From NCBI RefSeq assembly GCF_027111295.1, contig NZ_CP114287.1:744001-808000 (forward strand): a DNA stretch of 64,000 bases, given 5' to 3'. The stretch's first letter is position 1; each line of letters starts with the position of its first letter. Under the pieces are notes generated by a model. That model did not search any database and was not told where the DNA came from. It saw only the letters and a program-made list of their open reading frames with translations. The position numbers and the translations under genes were made by a program. Source of the DNA: Flavobacterium gelatinilyticum. GTDB taxonomy: Bacteria; Bacteroidota; Bacteroidia; Flavobacteriales; Flavobacteriaceae. Positions 59,001-64,000 of the stretch are shown here, one piece after another.

Positions 59001-61300
59001 GGAAATTTTGAAGGTGTATAGTCTAGCCAGATTTTAGCAATTTCTGCAGCTTGCTCTCCAGCTAGTGTTAAGACTTCAGATTTGTAGAAATAAATGAATT
59101 TTAAAACTTCTCCCCAATAAAAGTGGTTTGGCATCCTGTTGTAGGTAGATGCTTCAGCTATAGTATACCCCCCCATCTCTTTTGCCATTTTTAAAACATT
59201 CTGATTTGGAAGTGTGGCTTTTATTAAAAACAGTGCCAAAAATCTTTTTAGAAGTTCTCCTTCATTGGGTTGCAAAAAATTCCAAAGCGCCAGCAAATGA
59301 GTATAGGTCGATGCCGAAAAAATAATTGACTCAAGCAGCAAATCCTGAATTATTTTTTCCTTGGCATTTTTGGCATCCAATGTCTTAAATAACTTAATCC
59401 ATTCTGAAGCATCATTTTTTTTATCCAGCAGGTAAATGCCGTAAAGCCGAATCCCCTTGCACCACAAAGCAGATAAAAGTTCCTTTGTCTGAAGATAGCT
59501 ATTTACATTGGTATTATTAGCTCTAATAAGTTTATATCTAGCCCAATCTCCAAATAAATCATGCGTCAAATAAAGCTTATCTTCATTTTCAATAAAAATT
59601 TTGCTTTCTTTCAGTATATCGACCGGTGCCGAATCTGCGATGCCAAAATCTGAAGTTGCGATGCCTACAGAAAGATTTTCAGCTTGTTTTTCAGAAAATT
59701 CTTTAATAAATCGTGAGCTTGCTGCTCCCTTAGATTCTATCTCTTCCTTCCAAATCCAATCAATAATAGTAGATTCCCCAATAAAATCAGATTCTGAAAT
59801 AATAGCATTTTGAGTTAAATTGTAAGCCAGCAAATCCAGATACTTTAAATTGTTCAGGATCGATCGTAAATGTTCATGCTTAAACAATTCCGCTAACTTT
59901 GGAAAATGGGTAACTAATTCAGATACATTCGTAAATACATCTTTACCCACCTTAAAAGTAATGGAATCTAGGGTTATGTTTATTCTGTAAAGCCTTTCCA
60001 GCACATCATTAAAATCATCAGTCTGGCATGTGATAATAATTTTCCAGCAGGATGATGGCTTTCCCGCAATAGCAAGAATAGGATAAAGCAGATTCAATTC
60101 AGTTTGTTTAAAAAACCGGTCGATACCATCAATAAACAAATATCCATTTTGCTGTGCTTTAGTGAACAAATCTGGCAAATCATTTTCAATTCCATAAAAA
60201 TTATTTAAGCCGCCATGCTCCAGTGACTGGGAATCTATCCAAACATATTTGTCTTGTTGCGAAAGTTTTTGCTGGATATATTTTTTTGCCAATACAGATT
60301 TACCATACCCAGATTTGCCTAAAATAAAAACAGTTTGGCTGCCTTTCAATAAACTTTCAATTTCATCCAATTCCACTGAATTAGATAATACTACTTTATT
60401 TCCGATTTTATCTTGAATTGAATCAGTCCTTAATTTACTTCTGGCTATAATTTTATTCCAGTCATTAATATGGTTTGTATAACCTTTTAGTTGAAAATGG
60501 TTTTTAAGTTTATCAATTAATAACTGATAGTCTAAAAATCCTGATGTTGGTGCCAGCTCTGCTCGGAAAGAACATATATTTTTATATAATTGATGCTCAC
60601 GTTTACCATCAGGGGCCGTTAAAGAGTCGGTGCATATAGCAATGATCTGTTTTTCATCATTAGAAACTGCGTCCTCAAAATCAAATTCAAGCAACAAAAG
60701 CCTACTGATGACCTTTACAGTTTCGTTTTCATTTATAGAGTGCGACTTCGCAATATCATCTGGACAATAAAATCCTTTGTAGATTTTTTTAAGGGATTGG
60801 GAAAATGCTTGGTCAGACTGATTTATTCTCTGATGCAGGGTTGCAGCATCCTGGCTTTGTGAAAATCTGATTAAAGTATTTAAATCCTTTGAAATAGCAG
60901 GTGGCAGCTTTGAATTTGCAATGCAAAGGTAATCTGAATCTTTATTAAAAACAGCCGAATCGACATTCAAATATTGATTCCAAATATCCCTCAATAATTC
61001 ATTATTCGGCCCTTTCGAATTTATTTGGATATTACTTTTACTTGAAATAGCTACACGATGGATAACTGCGTTAGCATCTTCTGTAATCAGTAATAAATCG
61101 TCGAATAACCATCCTTCCGGTCTTATTTGATACTCAATCTTCCTAATCTTCCCTATCTCATGGCCAAAAGGACTTCTGTCGGACAAAAAATGCGAAATAA
61201 ACCACGCTGATGCTTTATCTTCAAAAACAAAACCTCCACCTCCTGTTTGTTTAGAAGTGGCAACTTTTCTTACTGCAGTAACCTTTTTGCCTTTTGCCAT
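56057..61300 (-). CDS. Very large STAND-type NTPase with N-terminal nuclease-like domain
   Basis: A 1747-residue cytoplasmic protein. Residues 20-100 resemble the Cap4/PD-(D/E)xK nuclease group: a Gly-rich start (TGGGGFVFEDKASAWF, Glu27), then GWLFDDLLLITEDANAVI (Asp68) and HRVAISSKSNIQIN (Lys88). A P-loop NTPase of the STAND kind follows: Walker A FILGKSGYGKSVLAKKY with Lys334, Walker B GYLFIDGIDRFF, then the winged-helix-like region. Residues from about 650 to the end are long helical repeats with many Trp/Tyr positions, as in sensor arms. This effector-NTPase-sensor order is the plan of AVAST (Avs) defence proteins, which recognise phage proteins and activate a nuclease. I cannot match it to a named Avs type, and the membrane partner gene is unusual. 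Confidence 0.75.
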   Translation of the reverse strand: MAKGKKVTAVRKVATSKQTGGGGFVFEDKASAWFISHFLSDRSPFGHEIGKIRKIEYQIRPEGWLFDDLLLITEDANAVIHRVAISSKSNIQINSKGPNNELLRDIWNQYLNVDSAVFNKDSDYLCIANSKLPPAISKDLNTLIRFSQSQDAATLHQRINQSDQAFSQSLKKIYKGFYCPDDIAKSHSINENETVKVISRLLLLEFDFEDAVSNDEKQIIAICTDSLTAPDGKREHQLYKNICSFRAELAPTSGFLDYQLLIDKLKNHFQLKGYTNHINDWNKIIARSKLRTDSIQDKIGNKVVLSNSVELDEIESLLKGSQTVFILGKSGYGKSVLAKKYIQQKLSQQDKYVWIDSQSLEHGGLNNFYGIENDLPDLFTKAQQNGYLFIDGIDRFFKQTELNLLYPILAIAGKPSSCWKIIITCQTDDFNDVLERLYRINITLDSITFKVGKDVFTNVSELVTHFPKLAELFKHEHLRSILNNLKYLDLLAYNLTQNAIISESDFIGESTIIDWIWKEEIESKGAASSRFIKEFSEKQAENLSVGIATSDFGIADSAPVDILKESKIFIENEDKLYLTHDLFGDWARYKLIRANNTNVNSYLQTKELLSALWCKGIRLYGIYLLDKKNDASEWIKLFKTLDAKNAKEKIIQDLLLESIIFSASTYTHLLALWNFLQPNEGELLKRFLALFLIKATLPNQNVLKMAKEMGGYTIAEASTYNRMPNHFYWGEVLKFIYFYKSEVLTLAGEQAAEIAKIWLDYTPSKFPYRQECSEIAVENGKKMFDFKFNGGYVKGNGDELAYKVLLKAINELPEEVIELSLKLCKRTKVERQDNQQEPARNDGSVSIFSSFKIRDKIQWTDGPYERPDSAFEKICMEENALNPIIDLYPESAKVILLALFIEAPEEISFGYDHSYDLDINVPHGWFPPFYTRGAFLYFLRSQPKCGIDFIVTLVNFATQQWTNKFTYEQKEIPKININLNSTDREFIGDSGVYFWFRDSTGAPHSIVSALMALEKFLVDQIDAQKPVKDYIELILTNGNSVAYLGILISIGKYHPVLFLEELKPLLKDFNFYEWEKPLQYGGQGIEGHQMTGAFSLGEKTWNLAKEWHGMPHRKESILKVSLSLFLHNKDLQEYYIPIVESWITLLDQIESRGSTNIYLNNLINYYNYNNYVELEYKGNHYLQYKEPEELTIKYKEAREGIAENSDLFTFPFQCYQQLEKEIKHEPEQCDELWSKVQNFAALDDEDPHSQMHGKHQNVLGGCAILVSNKEWLITHSEQLKWIVAYTGDVLNTFAVGRHDRIQDDLDFSWQAFAARILALLWTDDLSNKNLRRLMGVLILKSSYSTSELLFSMISKNLKWNDEEFIQIQNFAILWSLALDKDNRENYARATTAKNLKVFNLDKYAQAILNDFITSKTSRTLINWSELRPVSPKGKRENRGFDTDERTGNKPGIDLEMIKRAFGSIPQLYKIDNEERSYVLLFWKQIVNQIIFELGEVRTDSKHRRDSPNSFHFWAMDRITEFVSEINAEDNLEAENYWKPIFDYGYSAGSYIDYFCMRFFTFNLVKKESHGLFFQEWFKMISYAYSCDSWTLKARYDRKEIWYSLMGLTDTILIYWKNEDYLDFFVRIAPENIKWAQKHVGDQDAIYKIIRILKTKAGLTVVKDGLQIINSHLKLSNVAEELETPKGYVRVDFKYEDSLATTASFLWEDHKETINSDATVLKNFKEIVTFLVARQNAIGLELQGSLLI

Positions 61301-61411
61301 ACTTTTTATAGTCTATTATTTACAATTATAAATATGTCAAAAACTACTCGGATATGCAAGTAAAAATTGTAGATAAACTTATAAAAAGTGCTTCAAACCC
61401 CGACAGAATAT

Positions 61412-61561
61412 CTAAACCAAAATACTGAAGACAAATAAAGACGCCAATTACTTGAAGTACGCCAATCACTTTAAATTTTAAAAAAATGTATAGAAATTTG
61501 TCTCATTCCTGTCGCTGAGGCAAATGGCGTCAATTGAAGACAATTGACCCCCATTTTTTTT
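61412..61561 (+). repeat. Dispersed element alpha, copy 3 (ends in intrinsic terminator)
   Basis: It starts CTAAACCAAAATACTGAA, contains AAGTACGCCAATCACTTTAA and ATTTGTCTCATTCCTGTCGC, and ends in the hairpin ATGGCGTCAATTG / CAATTGACCCCCAT with a T8 tail. The terminator resembles that of copy 1 (ATGGCGCCAATTG). It lies upstream of the nuclease-like gene in the 643-bp gap; the rest of that gap is AT-rich and without recognisable genes, apart from AACAGGATTCAAACACC at about 61688, which also occurs near 30136 in a slightly different form. Confidence 0.6.
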
Positions 61562-61943
61562 ACATCCTCTGTAAATAAAGTTTCTTAGACTCATTTTTAA
61601 TTTTATTTTTTTTTAAAACTATAATAAAAACAAGAAGCAAACTGCAAAGAATACATATTTACATGAAAAATAAGATAAATTTAAAATTTACCGTTCGATA
61701 AATAAACAGGATTCAAACACCAAGAATATATGCAAAAATATTGAGGTTAGCTCTTTTAGTTAAATACAGTTTTCTATTTATTTCCTCTTATTATATAAAA
61801 ATTTAAGCTACAGAAAAACAAATTATATAGGTTAAAAACCATTTGTGGATATTGTTATCTCTGTAATAGTTTTTAAAACAATTTATAATCTGTATTTTTT
61901 TTATATTTAGCTTACAACAATTTAAAAACATAAACCGTATCCT

Positions 61944-63707
61944 ATGTTAGGTTATTTAGTTAAATATTCAGAATTCTTTGGTATTCCTGCTCCTGAAAAT
62001 CCTCTTGATCTTATCCGAGATATTCCTAAAGAGGAACTAATAGTTACAATTGCCGGAATCAATGCAAAACTCAAACCGCTGACATCAGTAAAATCAGATC
62101 AATCCAGAACAACGCAGATTGAAAGCCTTAGATTGATTTTCATTGATAACCACAAGCCTCTCGCCGAATCTATTTGTGTGCCTTTAATACGGCATTATAT
62201 GGCAATGCCTGCTAACTATAATTTATTTTCAAGGGTTACCTGTCTGCATGCAATTCAGGAAATAACTAATAGTGATGATTTTACAGAACAGGTTCCTCAG
62301 TATAGCTATATGAACCGGGAAAACATTTTCCGATTCCTGCTTATCTCCAATGAGCAGATCCTGACAGGGGATAAAAATTATAAAGAAGAAGGTTACAATG
62401 AACTAGGACTTGACTTCTTTGAATTTTTTGGATTCAGGGAACTTCATCACAATCAATATAACGAGACTTCAAACTTTTTAAACATCCTTTACAAATCATT
62501 TTACTTATTCGATAAAATTGAAAGTGACTACTTTTACGGACAGCATTTCAGAAACTTTTTAACCTGGAATTATAATGTTGAAAGCACAAATGACTTCCTG
62601 AAGCATCTTTTGGGAAGTACTATCGCCAGTAATGATGAGAAATTAGGGCTTAGATATATCAATGTACGGAAAGACAACACGGAAGCTGTTAAAGTATTGG
62701 ATGCTTTCAGTGTAAGGGAAAAAGAAAACTATGCTAAAGACGATCTGAGAGTCTTTGATTTTCTTCCTCTTAAAAAAGCCCCCTTATTCAGATGCAAGGA
62801 AAAAGACGATAAAGATATCATAAGCTATGTTGTCATCGATGAAGGGTTTTATATTGAGAAATCCTATTCTCTCTTCATAAATGATTTCTGGTTTAAGTAC
62901 CTTAAACCTAATAATATTAGAAACAGGGAAGAATGGGGCAGTTTTATAGGATCGTCGTTTTTTGAGCCTTTCATAGAAGATATTTTAAAAGAATCTTTTT
63001 CAAAAACACCCAGCACTGTTCTCAGATCATCTTCAGAACTGTTATTTAATATTGAAGGCAGACCTATCGAATATGCGGACTTCTATATTAGGAACCAACA
63101 GAAAATTGCCCTACTGGAGGTAAAAAGCGGCTTTATACCACTAGATCACGGCTACAAAACTGTATCAACCATTGAAGACTATCGTCTACTTGATCTAAAC
63201 AAGTTTAATAAAGACTACGGACTCACCCAGCTGGCAGAAAAGACTATTAAAAAATTTCATCTCTATAAAAAGGAAATAAATGATCCGTCTTTCAATCTAG
63301 ACAGAAAGGTGCAGATATATCCTGTGCTCGTTGTGAATGACCCCATTATCAGCTCGGGAATTTTTCCTTTTGTGCTAAAAAGGAAATTCAACGACCTGCT
63401 TGCGAAGGAAGGTGTTTCAAAAAAAGAAAAAAGACATCTCATTACTGACCTCTGCATCATCAATATCGCTCATCTGCAAGAGTTGGAAGAAAATCTAAAA
63501 AATAAGAAAGTCGAGTTTTTTGCTGTATTAGATCTGTATCTTCTAATGTCTGATTCGAGCAATAAAGCAAACTACAAAGGATACAAATTCCTGCGTAACT
63601 TTGATCACGTGCTGAATTTCAAGCTTAAGGATAATCTGATTTCTTCCAGAGTACTTAATTATTTTTTGAGAGAAAATAGGTATGCACCATCAGATTCTGA
63701 GTCTTAA
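61944..63707 (+). CDS. Hypothetical protein with PD-(D/E)xK nuclease motif
   Basis: A 587-residue cytoplasmic protein with no membrane segment. A nuclease-type core lies in the second half: SSSELLFNIEGRPIEYADFY with Asp379, then QQKIALLEVKSGFIPLDHG with Glu392 and Lys394. The D-(12 residues)-ExK spacing between strands is that of PD-(D/E)xK restriction-like nucleases. The first 340 residues are mostly helical with Trp and Tyr clusters (FFEFFGFRELHHNQYNE, GQHFRNFLTWNYNVE) and have no recognised domain. It has no methylase partner. Its position beside the STAND locus, with alpha copy 3 in front, suggests a further defence gene. The family is not known to me. Confidence 0.7.
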   Translation: MLGYLVKYSEFFGIPAPENPLDLIRDIPKEELIVTIAGINAKLKPLTSVKSDQSRTTQIESLRLIFIDNHKPLAESICVPLIRHYMAMPANYNLFSRVTCLHAIQEITNSDDFTEQVPQYSYMNRENIFRFLLISNEQILTGDKNYKEEGYNELGLDFFEFFGFRELHHNQYNETSNFLNILYKSFYLFDKIESDYFYGQHFRNFLTWNYNVESTNDFLKHLLGSTIASNDEKLGLRYINVRKDNTEAVKVLDAFSVREKENYAKDDLRVFDFLPLKKAPLFRCKEKDDKDIISYVVIDEGFYIEKSYSLFINDFWFKYLKPNNIRNREEWGSFIGSSFFEPFIEDILKESFSKTPSTVLRSSSELLFNIEGRPIEYADFYIRNQQKIALLEVKSGFIPLDHGYKTVSTIEDYRLLDLNKFNKDYGLTQLAEKTIKKFHLYKKEINDPSFNLDRKVQIYPVLVVNDPIISSGIFPFVLKRKFNDLLAKEGVSKKEKRHLITDLCIINIAHLQELEENLKNKKVEFFAVLDLYLLMSDSSNKANYKGYKFLRNFDHVLNFKLKDNLISSRVLNYFLRENRYAPSDSES

Positions 63708-63837
63708 AAATTTTAAACAAAGGAACGAAGATGATGATTCTTTACATTTACCTGCTTAATCTCCTTCAGCATTTTCTTAGAGGATCTATTATTCATAAGA
63801 TGCTTCATTTTTAGGAGAACTATTCTTAAAGGGTAAT

Positions 63838-63999
63838 TTAATGAACCCTCACAATTTGAGATTCCGGAAAATCAATATCAAGATATTTCTTTATAATTCC
63901 AATTATGACATCAATACGGGTTCCGATAACTACAGATCTATTTTTGACTGGCCAATCGGTCATTATCGCAGTTAATTTAGGTTTTATAATTCCTGAAAT
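63838..63999 (-). CDS. C-terminal part of an unidentified gene (enters from right edge)
   Basis: A minus-strand frame entering from the right edge reads ISGIIKPKLTAIMTDWPVKN, RSVVIGTRIDVIIGIIKKYL and DIDFPESQIVRVH, and stops at TAA 63838-63840. About 53 residues are visible. The alternation of hydrophobic and charged residues suggests a real coding end, but no family can be named. The 130-bp gap to the nuclease-like gene makes them convergent. Confidence 0.5.
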   Translation of the reverse strand: MSGIIKPKLTAIMTDWPVKNRSVVIGTRIDVIIGIIKKYLDIDFPESQIVRVH

Positions 64000-64000
64000 T

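Overview
The window looks like chromosomal DNA of an AT-rich member of the Bacteroidota, most likely Flavobacterium or a close relative. The evidence is the TonB-dependent receptors, a PepSY-membrane protein, DUF2141/DUF4397 lipoproteins, the type II-C CRISPR-Cas9 locus, and promoters with the Bacteroidota pattern (TTTG near -33, TAnnTTTG near -7). I saw no rRNA gene and no complete tRNA gene. The genus is inferred from gene content, not proven.

Left part, 1 to 10.2 kb: the end of a DUF2141 gene, a DUF4397 lipoprotein and an SRPBCC gene broken at an A10 tract. Then come three small AT-rich minus-strand genes separated by related ~100-140 bp intergenic repeats, like cassettes. A minus-strand iron-uptake cluster follows (TonB receptor, PepSY protein, a small gene with a nonsense codon, second TonB receptor), starting behind a palindromic operator candidate. 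Middle-left, 10.5 to 29.7 kb: a sensory and stress region. It holds single-domain response regulators (one frameshifted exactly before its phosphoacceptor Asp), a PAS histidine kinase and a bacteriophytochrome kinase. Next are an SDR/DUF2867 protein, a frameshifted TIGR03643 gene, a DUF2256 gene and an FAD/NAD(P)-binding protein. A stressosome operon (RsbR-RsbS-RsbT-SpoIIE phosphatase-histidine kinase) is followed by DUF6766 and YodC-like proteins, a large catalase and a DUF892 ferritin-like protein.

Middle, 30.3 to 38.4 kb: a compact defence-type island on the minus strand. It contains an AAA ATPase and subtilase pair matching IetAS, a DUF2188 protein, then a multi-ubiquitin protein, a DUF6791-ThiF E1-like enzyme and a truncated DUF6527 protein. 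Both edges carry gene debris: a DUF1254/DUF1214 C-terminal remnant on the left, and an AraC fragment joined to a headless hybrid histidine kinase on the right. Short housekeeping-like genes follow (RRM protein, an LpxD paralogue, a cold-shock-family protein without its cold-shock domain) with two more receiver proteins, one lacking the phosphoacceptor Asp.

Right part, 42.9 to 64 kb: a large serine recombinase, then a type II-C CRISPR-Cas locus in an unusual order: cas1-cas2 (+), a 53-repeat array, a decayed ParDE toxin-antitoxin pair, cas9 (-) and a divergent tracrRNA with its own promoter. Beyond it lie a very large STAND-type NTPase with a candidate Cap4-like nuclease N terminus, paired with a multi-pass membrane protein, and a 587-residue protein with a PD-(D/E)xK nuclease motif. 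Three copies of a ~150 bp element ending in an intrinsic terminator (29.9, 54.4 and 61.4 kb) lie beside these defence modules. The best candidates for undescribed biology are the STAND/membrane-protein pair, the 587-residue nuclease and the multi-ubiquitin system next to IetAS.
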